Positions 33,816 to 42,411 of a DNA stretch of 64,000 nt are shown in pieces. The DNA lies in contig NZ_JBKOFW010000004.1 of the NCBI RefSeq assembly GCF_046764005.1, forward strand, positions 62,001 to 126,000. Reading direction: 5' to 3'. The stretch comes from Oryzobacter faecalis (GTDB lineage Bacteria; Actinomycetota; Actinomycetes; Actinomycetales; Dermatophilaceae). The notes below the pieces were generated by a model. The model was not told the origin of the DNA. It made no database searches and saw only the letters and a list, made by a program, of their open reading frames with translations. Position 1 is the first letter of the stretch. The number at the start of each line of letters is the position of its first letter. Both the position numbers and the translations under genes were made by a program.

Positions 33816-34505
33816 ATGCGGCTGCTCGGAGTCCTCGGCGGGATGAGCTGGACCTCGACCGCGTCGTACTACCGGGGGCTCAACGAGGGCGTCGCGGCCC
33901 GGCTCGGTGGGCACCACTCGGCGCGGCTGCTGGTGCACTCGGTGGACTTCGGCCCCGTCGCCGACGCCCAGCACACCGGGGACTGGGCCACCGCCACCGC
34001 CGTCCTCGAGGAGGCCGCGCGCGGGCTCTCCGCCGGTGGGGCCGGTGCCCTCCTCCTCGCGACGAACACGATGCACAAGGTCGCGTCCAGGGTCGAGGAC
34101 GCCGCCGGCATCCCGCTGCTCCACATCGCCGACCCGACCGCCGACGCCCTCCTCGCGGACGGCCGTGCCCGGGTCGGCCTGCTCGCGACTCGGTTCACGA
34201 TGGAGGAGGAGTTCTACGCGGGGCGGCTGCGCGGACGCGGCCTCGAGGTCGTCGTCCCCGACCCCGACGACCGCGAGGTCGTCCACCGGGTCATCTACGA
34301 CGAGCTCGTGCACGACGTCGTCGACCCCGGGTCGCGGACGGCCTACCTCGGCGTCGTCGACCGGCTGGCCGCCCGCGGTGCCGACGCCGTGGTCCTCGGG
34401 TGCACCGAGATCGGGCTGCTCCTCGGCCCCGGTGACGGGCCGCTGCCCCTGTACGACACGACCGCGCTCCACGTGGCCGCGGGCGTCGACTGGCTCTGCG
34501 CCTGA
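33816..34505 (+). CDS. Aspartate/glutamate racemase family protein
   Basis: This 229-residue protein resembles E. coli YgeA. LGVLGGMSWTSTASYY opens the fold, LLLATNTMHKV holds the first active-site position and VLGCTEIGLLL holds the second, a cysteine. The first position is Thr instead of the Cys found in most two-cysteine racemases. From memory, an E. coli L-Asp/Glu-specific relative also has Thr there, so one-directional or selective activity is possible. The start is leaderless-like. Its end faces the S4-domain gene. Confidence 0.85.
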   Translation: MRLLGVLGGMSWTSTASYYRGLNEGVAARLGGHHSARLLVHSVDFGPVADAQHTGDWATATAVLEEAARGLSAGGAGALLLATNTMHKVASRVEDAAGIPLLHIADPTADALLADGRARVGLLATRFTMEEEFYAGRLRGRGLEVVVPDPDDREVVHRVIYDELVHDVVDPGSRTAYLGVVDRLAARGADAVVLGCTEIGLLLGPGDGPLPLYDTTALHVAAGVDWLCA

Positions 34506-34521
34506 GCCGACCGGCCCGGGC

Positions 34522-34746
34522 TCAGGGCCCGGCGGTCACGTGGAGCGTCTCGCCCTCGAAGGTCACCTCGTCGCCGACGCGGACCTGGCGGCCGCGACGG
34601 GTGTCCACCTCGCCGTTGACGGCGACCAGCCCGCGCTCGATGACCTCGCGCGCCACCGCGCCGTCGTCGACGACGCCGGCGAGCTTGAGGAGCTGGCCGA
34701 GGCGGATCGACTCGTCGCGGATGGGGACGTCGAGGGGGGCGCTCAC
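34522..34746 (-). CDS. S4-domain RNA-binding protein
   Basis: The 74-residue protein is essentially one S4 domain: IRLGQLLKLAGVVDDGAVAREVI, then GLVAVNGEVDTRRGRQVRVGDEV. Relatives of this size (YbcJ/RlbA-like) bind structured RNA and may help ribosome function. The GTG at 34746 is chosen because the domain begins right after VSAPLDVPIRDESIRL; the Shine-Dalgarno sequence is weak. An ATG at 34818 would add 24 Pro/Arg-rich residues with no similarity. Confidence 0.82.
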   Translation of the reverse strand: MSAPLDVPIRDESIRLGQLLKLAGVVDDGAVAREVIERGLVAVNGEVDTRRGRQVRVGDEVTFEGETLHVTAGP

Positions 34747-34896
34747 GGCGCCCACGGTACTGGTGCGGGGGAGCTCAGGTCGGGGCCGCGGGTCTCCGGG
34801 TGGCCGGTGGCGGGCCACCTCGGAGGACCTGCGGCCCCGACCTCTTCTCGCCTTCGCGACCGTGAGACGGCGACCACCCCTTGGGTCACCGGTCGG

Positions 34897-35187
34897 TCAG
34901 GAGGCGATGTGCCGGTCCCGGGAGTAGTGCGACTCGCGCTCGTCCTCGGTGAGACCGCCCCAGACCCCGTAGGGCTCGCGGACGGAGAGGGCGTGCCGGC
35001 GGCACTGCTGCAGGACCGGACAGGTGAAGCAGATCTCCTTGGCAGCACTGGCGCGGGTGCGACGCTTGCTGCCGCGCTCACCCTCGGGGTGGAAGAACAC
35101 CTCCGGGCCCACCCGCCGGCAGGCGCCGTCGAGCTGCCAGTCCCAGAGGTCGGCGACAGGACCCGGGAGTCGGGTGATCTCGGCCAT
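34897..35187 (-). CDS. whiD: WhiB-family iron-sulfur regulator, WhiD/WhiB3 type
   Basis: The 96-residue protein has the four cluster-binding cysteines C23, C53, C56 and C62, and the GVWGG turn at 74-78, followed by a short basic-acidic tail. The N-terminus LPGPVADLWDWQLDGACR and FFHPEGERG closely resemble mycobacterial WhiB3 and Streptomyces WhiD. The position between groEL and guaB also matches those genes. WhiB3 senses redox state and binds the housekeeping sigma factor. CGGAGG is about seven bases upstream of the ATG. Confidence 0.93.
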   Translation of the reverse strand: MAEITRLPGPVADLWDWQLDGACRRVGPEVFFHPEGERGSKRRTRASAAKEICFTCPVLQQCRRHALSVREPYGVWGGLTEDERESHYSRDRHIAS

Positions 35188-35370
35188 GTGCGTACCTCCG
35201 TGCGCTGGTCGCCGCCCTTCCGAGCGGCTCGGACATCACGGTAGGAACGACTTGGTACACGCAGGGCAAGACCCGGGTAAGGCTTTGGTCAACCCACCCC
35301 GTGCCGTCCGAGGTGGCGCGGCACGGGTCCGGCGGGCGGTCCGGTGCCGGGGGACGCCGGCGGCAGCCCG

Positions 35371-35376
35371 TAGAAT
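35371..35376 (+). promoter_or_regulatory. -10 element of leaderless guaB promoter
   Basis: TAGAAT ends six bases before the ATG at 35383. No Shine-Dalgarno sequence or -35 match is visible. Confidence 0.6.
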
Positions 35377-35382
35377 CGGGTG

Positions 35383-37005
35383 ATGAGCCTCGGACTCGAC
35401 GAGACCAGCACGACGGCCGACCACGGGCGCGCCACCACGCCGCCCGTCGCCCCCACCCCGGCCCCCTCCGCGAGCGCGGTCGACGCCTCCAGCGCCGAAC
35501 CGGCCCCGCCGTCGCCGTTCGCCCAGCTCGGGCTGACGTACGACGACGTGCTCCTCCAGCCGGGCGAGACCGACGTCATCCCGAGCGAGGTCGACACGAC
35601 GAGCCGGCTGACCCGCGAGATCTCGATCCACGTGCCCCTCGTCTCGGCCGCGATGGACACCGTCACCGAGTCGCGGATGGCGATCGCCATGGCCCGCCAG
35701 GGCGGGCTCGGCGTCCTCCACCGCAACCTGTCGATCGAGGACCAGGCCTACCAGGTCGACCTCGTCAAGCGGACCCAGACCGGGATGATCGGCAACCCGA
35801 TCACCATCGGCCCGGACGCCACGCTCGAGGAGCTGGACCGGATCTGCGGCGAGTACCGCGTCTCGGGGCTGCCGGTCGTGCAGCCCGACGCGACCCTCAT
35901 CGGCATGATCACCAACCGCGACCTGCGCTTCACCCCCGTCGCCGAGTGGGGAACGACCCGGGTTCGCGACGTCATGACCCCGATGCCGCTCGTCACGGGC
36001 GCGGTGGGGATCTCCCGCGAGGAGGCCACCGCCCTCCTGCGCCAGCACAAGCGCGAGCGCCTCCCGCTGGTCGACGACCAGGGGCGCCTCGGGGGGCTCA
36101 TCACCGTCAAGGACTTCGTCAAGTCCGAGCAGTTCCCCCACGCGAGCAAGGACGCCGACGGCCGCCTCCTCGTCGGTGCCGCGATCGGGTTCTTCGGCGA
36201 CGCCTGGCAGCGGGCGACCACCCTCGTCGAGGCCGGGGTCGACGTCCTCGTGGCCGACACCGCCAACGGCCACGCCCGCCTCCTCCTCGACATGATCCGC
36301 CGGCTGAAGTCCGACCCCGCCACGCGCCACGTGCAGGTCATCGGCGGCAACGTCGCCACCCGCGCGGGTGCGCAGGCGCTCGTCGACGCCGGGGCCGACG
36401 CCGTCAAGGTCGGCGTGGGGCCGGGCTCGATCTGCACGACGCGCGTCGTGGCCGGAGTCGGCGTCCCGCAGGTCACCGCCATCTACGAGGCCTCCCTCGC
36501 GTGCCGCCCGGCCGGGGTGCCGCTCATCGGTGATGGCGGCCTCCAGTACTCCGGGGACATCGCGAAGGCGCTCGTCGCGGGCGCCGACACCGTGATGCTC
36601 GGCTCGCTGCTCGCCGGCTGCGAGGAGTCGCCCGGCGACCTCATCTTCGTCAACGGCAAGCAGTACAAGTCCTACCGCGGGATGGGCTCGCTCGGGGCCA
36701 TGGCCTCGCGCGGCAAGAAGTCCTACTCCAAGGACCGCTACTTCCAGGCCGACGTCGCCAGCGACGACAAGATCGTCCCCGAGGGCATCGAGGGCCAGGT
36801 CGCGTACCGCGGTCCCGTCGGCGCCGTGGCCCACCAGCTCGTCGGCGGCCTGCACCAGTCGATGTTCTACGTCGGCGCGCGCACGGTCCCCGAGCTCAAG
36901 GCGAAGGGCCGCTTCATCCGGATCACGACGGCGGGGCTGCGCGAGTCGCACCCGCACGACATCACCGGCATCGTCGAGGCGCCGAACTACTCCGGCAAGG
37001 GCTGA
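35383..37005 (+). CDS. guaB: Inosine-5'-monophosphate dehydrogenase
   Basis: GuaB oxidises IMP to XMP, the committed step of GMP synthesis. The 540-residue protein has a disordered Thr/Pro/Ser/Ala-rich N-terminal extension of about 45 residues. Then come TYDDVLLQPGE, two CBS domains (roughly 130-250), and the catalytic loop GPGSICTTR with Cys351. The flap region YRGMGSLGAM carries conserved Arg. The N-terminal extension is longer than in E. coli. A GTG at 35380 is also in frame, but the -10 spacing favours ATG 35383. Its stop lies inside a hairpin shared with the lacI-type gene. Confidence 0.97.
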   Translation: MSLGLDETSTTADHGRATTPPVAPTPAPSASAVDASSAEPAPPSPFAQLGLTYDDVLLQPGETDVIPSEVDTTSRLTREISIHVPLVSAAMDTVTESRMAIAMARQGGLGVLHRNLSIEDQAYQVDLVKRTQTGMIGNPITIGPDATLEELDRICGEYRVSGLPVVQPDATLIGMITNRDLRFTPVAEWGTTRVRDVMTPMPLVTGAVGISREEATALLRQHKRERLPLVDDQGRLGGLITVKDFVKSEQFPHASKDADGRLLVGAAIGFFGDAWQRATTLVEAGVDVLVADTANGHARLLLDMIRRLKSDPATRHVQVIGGNVATRAGAQALVDAGADAVKVGVGPGSICTTRVVAGVGVPQVTAIYEASLACRPAGVPLIGDGGLQYSGDIAKALVAGADTVMLGSLLAGCEESPGDLIFVNGKQYKSYRGMGSLGAMASRGKKSYSKDRYFQADVASDDKIVPEGIEGQVAYRGPVGAVAHQLVGGLHQSMFYVGARTVPELKAKGRFIRITTAGLRESHPHDITGIVEAPNYSGKG

Positions 37006-37015
37006 CCCTCAGCCC
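36999..37015. terminator. Hairpin containing the stop codons of guaB and the lacI-type gene
   Basis: GGGCTGA and TCAGCCC form a perfect seven-base stem around CCC. The TGA of guaB is in the left arm, and the TGA of the convergent gene is read from the right arm. The structure can act as a compact bidirectional terminator. Confidence 0.6.
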
Positions 37016-38004
37016 GGCCGCGCGGGGCCGGTCGTCCGGCGGACCTCGAGCGAGGCCCCGAGGCGGCGGACGACGGCGGGTGTCCCCGGGTCGGCGATCC
37101 GGGCGGCCAGGAGCTCGACGGCCGTGGCCCCGAGCTCGTCGACCGCCTGGCGCACGCTCGTCAGCCCGACGAGGTCGAGCCGCGCGATCTGCGAGTCGTC
37201 GCACCCGACGACGCTGACCTCGCCCGGCACGGCCACGCCCTCTGCCTCGAGCACCCCCATGACCCCGACTGCGGCGAGGTCGTTGGCGGCGACGACGGCG
37301 GTGGGCAGCTCGCCGGAGGCGACGATGGCGCGGCCGGCCTCCCGGCCACCGTCGGCGGTGAAGTCGCCCGCCACGACCCGCGGCTCGAGGTCGTGGGCGG
37401 CCATCGCCGCGAGGTAGCCCTGGGTGCGCGCCCGGGCCGGGCGGACGCGTCCTCCGGAGACGTGCGTGATGCTGCGGTGACCCAGGCCGACGAGGTGGTC
37501 GACGACCTCCCGGGAGGCCCGGACCTCGTCGGTCGTCACCGCGTCGATGCCCGTGACGGGGTCGCCGATGCCGACGACGACGCTCGGGACCGTCGCTGCG
37601 AGCCGGCGCAGCTCGGCCGGGCGCATCATCGGGCTGAGCAGGACCATCCCGGCGATCTGGTGCTCGAGGAGGGTCGCGACGAGCGCTGCCTCGCGGCGGC
37701 CGGACCGCGTGCCCGGGCCGACGAGGAGGTCGTACCCGGCGCGGTCGGCGGCGTCGGCCACGGCGGAGTAGAGCAGCCCGAAGTACGGGTTGGTGACGTC
37801 GTGGATGAGGACGCCGAACGTGCGCACCTCCTTGCTCGCGAGCGAGCGGGCCGAGGCGTTCGGGCGGTAGCCGAGGGCGTCGGCGGCCGCGAGGACGGTC
37901 CGCCGGCTCTCGGGTGAGACGTTCGTGGCCCCCCGCATGACGAGGGACACGAGGGCGCGGGAGACGCCGGCGCGCCGCGCCACGTCCTCCTGCGTCGGCC
38001 GCAT
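37009..38004 (-). CDS. LacI-family transcriptional regulator
   Basis: The 331-residue repressor has an N-terminal helix-turn-helix (QEDVARRAGVSRALVSLVM, about 4-22) and hinge YRPNASARSLAS, followed by a periplasmic-binding-protein-like sensor domain. GVLIHDVTNPYFGLL and VVGCDDSQIARLDLVGLTSV are typical. It is divergent from a sugar/cyclitol ABC operon, which it probably represses, as well as itself. The 166-base spacer contains two dyads. GAGGAG lies four bases before the ATG. Confidence 0.92.
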   Translation of the reverse strand: MRPTQEDVARRAGVSRALVSLVMRGATNVSPESRRTVLAAADALGYRPNASARSLASKEVRTFGVLIHDVTNPYFGLLYSAVADAADRAGYDLLVGPGTRSGRREAALVATLLEHQIAGMVLLSPMMRPAELRRLAATVPSVVVGIGDPVTGIDAVTTDEVRASREVVDHLVGLGHRSITHVSGGRVRPARARTQGYLAAMAAHDLEPRVVAGDFTADGGREAGRAIVASGELPTAVVAANDLAAVGVMGVLEAEGVAVPGEVSVVGCDDSQIARLDLVGLTSVRQAVDELGATAVELLAARIADPGTPAVVRRLGASLEVRRTTGPARPG

Positions 38005-38023
38005 GCCGCTCCTCAGGTCAGAA

Positions 38024-38053
38024 TGTCGTCACATTTCCATAAATGTCAGGACA
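38024..38053. promoter_or_regulatory. 30-base dyad, candidate operator
   Basis: TGTC at 38024-38027 mirrors GACA at 38050-38053, and ACATTT at 38031-38036 mirrors AAATGT at 38041-38046, around a common centre in CCAT. It lies 20-50 bases from the lacI-type start codon, where it could cover that gene's promoter. Confidence 0.55.
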
Positions 38054-38093
38054 AGGCCTTGCCACTGGGCCCGGGGTCGGGGACAGTATGCCG

Positions 38094-38107
38094 TTAGCGC
38101 GCGCTAA
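38094..38107. promoter_or_regulatory. Palindromic operator candidate TTAGCGCGCGCTAA
   Basis: This perfect 14-base palindrome has a central CG, as in many LacI-family operators. It sits just after a weak promoter (TTGCCA at 38059-38064 and ACAGTA or CAGTAT near 38083-38089), so it would overlap the transcription start of the ABC operon. Confidence 0.65.
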
Positions 38108-38170
38108 TGGTCAGCGCGCAGCACGCGCAACGACGCGCAGGCGGGCCGAGCCCGCGACGAAGGAGGAAGC

Positions 38171-39166
38171 ATGAAGGCTCCGAAGCTGGGTCTGGCGGTC
38201 GTCGCGGCGACCGCCCTGCTGCTGGCCGGCTGTGCCGCCGGCGACACGTCCGGCAGCGACGGCAGCGGCGGCGCGAGCGCACCCGCAGGCGGCGACAACA
38301 GCGGCATGAAGCTGTGCATGTACACCCACGGCGACGGCGGCGGCTTCTGGTCGGTCGCCAAGAAGGGCGCACAGAAGGCCGCGGCCGACCTCGGGGTGTC
38401 CTTCGACTACCAGGAGTCGAACAACGACGCCGAGGCCCAGGCGCAGCTGATCGAGGCCGGCGTCACCGGCGGGTGCCAGGGCATCGCGGTCTCCGCGCCC
38501 AACCCCGACGCGATCAAGGACGCCCTCAAGGGCGCCACCGACAAGAAGATCCCGGTCGTCACGATGAACTCGGGCAGCGCCGTCTTCAAGGACCTCGGCG
38601 CCTTCACCCACGTCGGGCAGGACGAGCTCATCGCCGGCCAGGAGGCGGGCAAGAAGTTCAAGGAGCTCGGCGTCAAGAAGGTGCTCTGCCCGATCCAGGA
38701 GGCGAACAACATCGGCCTCCAGCAGCGCTGCGACGGGGCGAAGGAGACCTTCGGCAACGTCGAGAACCTCCAGCTGTCCGCCGGCCTCGCCGACCTCGCG
38801 AAGAGCCAGGCCGAGGTCCAGGCCAAGCTCGAGGCCGACCCGTCGATCGACGCCGTGTTCGCCCTGAACGCCGACATCGCGACTGCTGCGGCCATCCCGG
38901 CCGCCGAGGCCGTGGGCCGTCAGCTCCAGATCGGCACCGTCGACCTCTCCGGCGACGCCGTGCAGGCGATCAAGGACGGCAAGCTCGCCTTCGCGATCGA
39001 CCAGCAGCAGTACGCGCAGGGCTACATGTCGGTCGTCCTGCTCTACCTCAACAAGCTCAACGGCCACGAGCTCGGTGGTGGGCAGCCGATGTACACCGGC
39101 CCCGGCTTCGTGACCAAGGACAACGCCGACCTCGTCCAGAAGCTGGCGGAGGCGGGCACCCGCTGA
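38171..39166 (+). CDS. Sugar ABC transporter substrate-binding lipoprotein
   Basis: The 331-residue product is a lipoprotein with lipobox LLLAGC (Cys21), then a Gly/Ser/Asp linker and a ribose-type periplasmic-binding domain: GFWSVAKKGAQKAAADLGV, SAPNPDAI, ALNADIATAAAIPA and AIDQQQYAQGYMSVVLLYL. The ligand is likely a sugar or cyclitol. GAAGGAGGAAGC upstream of the ATG is an excellent ribosome-binding site, suiting a highly made binding protein. It is the first gene of the operon 38171-44413. Confidence 0.9.
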   Translation: MKAPKLGLAVVAATALLLAGCAAGDTSGSDGSGGASAPAGGDNSGMKLCMYTHGDGGGFWSVAKKGAQKAAADLGVSFDYQESNNDAEAQAQLIEAGVTGGCQGIAVSAPNPDAIKDALKGATDKKIPVVTMNSGSAVFKDLGAFTHVGQDELIAGQEAGKKFKELGVKKVLCPIQEANNIGLQQRCDGAKETFGNVENLQLSAGLADLAKSQAEVQAKLEADPSIDAVFALNADIATAAAIPAAEAVGRQLQIGTVDLSGDAVQAIKDGKLAFAIDQQQYAQGYMSVVLLYLNKLNGHELGGGQPMYTGPGFVTKDNADLVQKLAEAGTR

Positions 39167-39251
39167 CCGCGGGCCGGGGTGGGGCCGCCAGCGGCGGCCC
39201 CACCCCGGCACCCCGGCCGGCAGCCCGCGCCCCCCGAACGGAAGGTCCGCC

Positions 39252-40301
39252 ATGTCCGCGACCACCGCGACGACCGGGACCGACGAGCGCCTCGCGTCCG
39301 TCTCCCGGCTCACCAAGATCCTGCGCCGCCCCGAGCTCGGCGCCCTCCTCGGCGCCGTCGTCATCTACGTGATGTTCGCGGCGGTCGACACGACCGGGAA
39401 CTTCGCCACCATCGCCGGCACCGCCCGCTGGACGGACGTCGCCGCCACCGTCGGCATCGTCGCCGTCCCGGTCGCGATGCTCATGATCGCCGGCGAGTTC
39501 GACCTCAGCAGCGGCGTCATGATCGGCACCTCCGGGCTCCTCGCCGGACTGCTGACGACCGAGTACGGCCTCGGGATGTGGCCGGCCATCATCATCACGC
39601 TCGCCTTCGCCGCCTGCATCGGCCTCATCAACGGCTGGCTCGTCATGCTGACCGGTCTGCCCTCGTTCATCGTCACGCTCGCGATGTTCTTCTCGCTCCG
39701 CGGCATCAACCTCGGTGTCACCAAGGCCCTCACCGACACCGTCCGCGTGGCCGGCATCGACAAGGTGCCGGGGTACGAGTCGGCGCAGAAGATCTTCGCG
39801 ACGACGTTCTGGTCCCCCTTCAACTTCCGCATCTCGGTCATCTGGTGGGTCGTCATCACCGTGGTCGCGACGACGATCCTCGCGAAGTCCCGCTTCGGGA
39901 ACTGGATCTACGCGGTCGGCGGAGACGCCAACGCGGCACGCAACACCGGTGTCCCCGTGCGGCGCACGAAGATCACCCTCTTCGTAACGACGTCGATGGC
40001 GGCGGCGCTCGTCGGCATCATCAGCCTGCTGCGGCTGAAGTCGATGCAGGCCGGCCAGGGCGTCGGCGAGGAGTTCACCTTCATCATCGCGGCGGTCGTC
40101 GGCGGGTGCCTCCTCACCGGTGGCTTCGGCTCGGCGATCGGCTCGACGATCGGCGCGTCGATCATCGGGATGGCCTTCATCGGCATCGCCTACGCCGGCT
40201 GGAACACCGACTGGTCGTGGCTGTTCCTCGGCGTCATCCTCTTCATCGCCGTCCTCGTCAACACCTACATCGGACGCCGTGCCCAGGGAGCCCGCAAATG
40301 A
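39252..40301 (+). CDS. Sugar ABC transporter permease (RbsC-like)
   Basis: This 349-residue integral membrane protein of the branched-chain/ribose permease family has about ten hydrophobic segments. ANAARNTGVPVRRTKITLF carries the EAA-like loop that contacts the ATPase, and GGCLLTGGFGSAIGSTIGA is the conserved late segment. GGAAGG lies six bases before the ATG. The stop overlaps the ATPase start (ATGA). Confidence 0.92.
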   Translation: MSATTATTGTDERLASVSRLTKILRRPELGALLGAVVIYVMFAAVDTTGNFATIAGTARWTDVAATVGIVAVPVAMLMIAGEFDLSSGVMIGTSGLLAGLLTTEYGLGMWPAIIITLAFAACIGLINGWLVMLTGLPSFIVTLAMFFSLRGINLGVTKALTDTVRVAGIDKVPGYESAQKIFATTFWSPFNFRISVIWWVVITVVATTILAKSRFGNWIYAVGGDANAARNTGVPVRRTKITLFVTTSMAAALVGIISLLRLKSMQAGQGVGEEFTFIIAAVVGGCLLTGGFGSAIGSTIGASIIGMAFIGIAYAGWNTDWSWLFLGVILFIAVLVNTYIGRRAQGARK

Positions 40302-41161
40302 CCGAGACCGTGCAGCCCAGCCCCGAGGTGCCGGAGGTCCCGGCCACCCCCGACTCGCTGCCCGCCCCCGCGGCCGGCTCCGTCGTCCCCGCGCTCCAGC
40401 TCAAGGGCGTCGGCAAGTCGTTCGGCAGCGTCATCGCCCTGCGCGACATCTCCCTCCACGTCGACCCCGGCACCGTCACCTGCGTGCTCGGGGACAACGG
40501 TGCGGGGAAGTCGACGCTCATCAAGATCCTCAGCGGCGTGCACCAGCCGAGCGAGGGCGAGTTCCTCGTCGCCGGGGAGCCGCGCACCTTCGGCTCGCCG
40601 CGGGACGCGCTCTCCGCGGGCATCGCCACGGTCTTCCAGGACCTCGCGACGGTGCCGCTCATGTCGGTGTGGCGCAACTTCTTCCTCGGCAACGAGCCAC
40701 GGCGGGGCATCGGGCCGCTCAAGGTCCTCGACACCGCCACGGCCCGCTCCACGTGCCGTGAGGAGCTGCTCAACATGGGGATCGACATCCGCGACCTCGA
40801 GCAGCCGGTGGGCACGCTCTCCGGCGGTGAGCGGCAGGCCGTCGCGATCGCCCGGGCGGTCTACTTCGGGGCCAAGGTGCTCATCCTCGACGAGCCGACG
40901 AGCGCCCTCGGCGTCAAGCAGTCGGGCGTCGTCCTCAAGTACATCCTCCAGGCGCGCGAGCGCGGGATCGCCGTCGTGTTCATCACGCACAACCCGCACC
41001 ACGCGCACATGGTCGGCGACCGCTTCTACCTGCTCAACCGCGGACGCCTCATGAACGAGTTCGAGCGGGCCACGGTGACCCGCGAGGAGCTCGTCAAGGC
41101 CATGGCGGGCGGTGCCGAGCTCGAGGCGCTGGCCCACGAGCTGGAGGCCGCGACCCGATAG
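40298..41161 (+). CDS. Sugar ABC transporter ATP-binding protein, single-domain
   Basis: The 287-residue ATPase has Walker A GDNGAGKST (about 67-75), signature TLSGGERQAVAIARA, Walker B VLILDEPTSALG, and switch His in FITHNPHHAHMVGDRF. Most ribose-type importers have an ATPase of about 500 residues with two tandem ABC domains. This one has a single domain, as in the FrcA (fructose) subgroup. A Pro/Ala-rich N-terminal stretch of about 35 residues precedes the domain. It would work as a homodimer with the preceding permease. Confidence 0.92.
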   Translation: MTETVQPSPEVPEVPATPDSLPAPAAGSVVPALQLKGVGKSFGSVIALRDISLHVDPGTVTCVLGDNGAGKSTLIKILSGVHQPSEGEFLVAGEPRTFGSPRDALSAGIATVFQDLATVPLMSVWRNFFLGNEPRRGIGPLKVLDTATARSTCREELLNMGIDIRDLEQPVGTLSGGERQAVAIARAVYFGAKVLILDEPTSALGVKQSGVVLKYILQARERGIAVVFITHNPHHAHMVGDRFYLLNRGRLMNEFERATVTREELVKAMAGGAELEALAHELEAATR

Positions 41162-41250
41162 CCCGACCACCCCACGACCGGCCGAGGCGGCGTCCCACCC
41201 GCCCCGGCCGATCCCACCGACCCTCGACGAGGACACAGGACACAGCAGAC

Positions 41251-42411
41251 ATGGACGAACTGACCGTCGGGGTCGTCGGCGCCGGCTGGATGGGGCACGT
41301 GCACGCACGCGCCTTCGGGCGCCTGACCCAGCACTGGCCCGACGTGCCGCTGCGCCCGCGGGTGGCTGCCGTGGCCGACCCGGTCCCCGCTGCCGCCGAG
41401 GCGTTCGCGCGGGCCCACGGCGACGTCGCGACCCATGCCGACTGGCGCGAGCTGCTCGCCGACGCGTCCATCGACGCCGTGAGCGTCACCGCGCCGAACG
41501 CCATGCACCGCGAGATCGGGGTCGCCGTCGCCGAGGCGGGCAAGCACCTGTGGATCGAGAAGCCGGTCGGCCTCACCGCCGAGGACGCGATGGCGGTGCG
41601 CGACGCCGTCGCCGCTGCCGGGGTCGTCGGCGTGGTCGGCTTCAACTACCGGCACGTGCCCGCGGTCGCCCGCGCCCGCCGTCTCGTCGCGGGCGGCGAC
41701 ATCGGGACCCCGACCCACGCCCGGGTCCAGCTCTTCACGGACTACGCGGCGCATCCGGGCAGCCCGCTGTCGTGGCGGTTCACCGTGGCGCGCGGTGGTC
41801 ATGGGGTCCTCGGCGACCTCGCGTCGCACGGCGTCGACCTGCTGCGCTTCGTCCTCGGCGACGTCGCCTCCCTCACGGCGCAGACGTCGGTCTCGATCCC
41901 GAGGCGGCCGGTGGCCGACGCCCACGGCCACTACAGCGTCCTCGACGTCGAGGACCCGTCCCTGACCTTCGGTGACGTCGAGAACGAGGACTACGTCGTG
42001 GCGATCCTGCGGATGAGGTCGGGCGCCATCGCGGTCTGCGAGGCCGACCGGGCCGCGGTCGGTGAGCAGAACAGCTACGGCCTGGAGGTCCATGGGACGC
42101 GAGGCCTGGTGCGGTGGGACTTCCGCCGCCCCGGGGAGCTCCAGGTGTCGTCGGGCACGCAGTACGCGGGCCAGCCGACCTCGACGATCTTCAGCGAGCC
42201 CGGTGACGGTGAGTACGCGGCGTTCCAGCCGGGGGCCGGCATCGCGATGGGCTACGACGACACCAAGGTCGTCGAGGCGTGGAACTTCGTCCGGGCCGTC
42301 GCGGGGGAGCCGGCCGAGACGGCGACCCTCGACGACGCCGTCGCCAGCGGGCGCGCCCTGGACGCGATGGTGCAGTCCCGGACGAGTGGCGAGTGGGTGG
42401 AGGTCCCGTGA
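41251..42411 (+). CDS. Gfo/Idh/MocA-family oxidoreductase
   Basis: The 386-residue NAD(P)-dependent dehydrogenase has the nucleotide loop VVGAGWMGHVHARAF at the start, LWIEKPVGLTAEDA with the catalytic-region EKP near 103, and LGDLASHGVDLLRF near 188. It is probably a cyclitol or sugar dehydrogenase acting on the substrate imported by the neighbouring ABC system. Its substrate cannot be told from the sequence. The next gene overlaps its stop by four bases. Confidence 0.88.
   Translation: MDELTVGVVGAGWMGHVHARAFGRLTQHWPDVPLRPRVAAVADPVPAAAEAFARAHGDVATHADWRELLADASIDAVSVTAPNAMHREIGVAVAEAGKHLWIEKPVGLTAEDAMAVRDAVAAAGVVGVVGFNYRHVPAVARARRLVAGGDIGTPTHARVQLFTDYAAHPGSPLSWRFTVARGGHGVLGDLASHGVDLLRFVLGDVASLTAQTSVSIPRRPVADAHGHYSVLDVEDPSLTFGDVENEDYVVAILRMRSGAIAVCEADRAAVGEQNSYGLEVHGTRGLVRWDFRRPGELQVSSGTQYAGQPTSTIFSEPGDGEYAAFQPGAGIAMGYDDTKVVEAWNFVRAVAGEPAETATLDDAVASGRALDAMVQSRTSGEWVEVP

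Noticed and set aside
35380..35382. GTG at 35380 as the guaB start
   Set aside because: It is in frame, but the ATG at 35383 has the six-base distance from TAGAAT seen at other leaderless genes.
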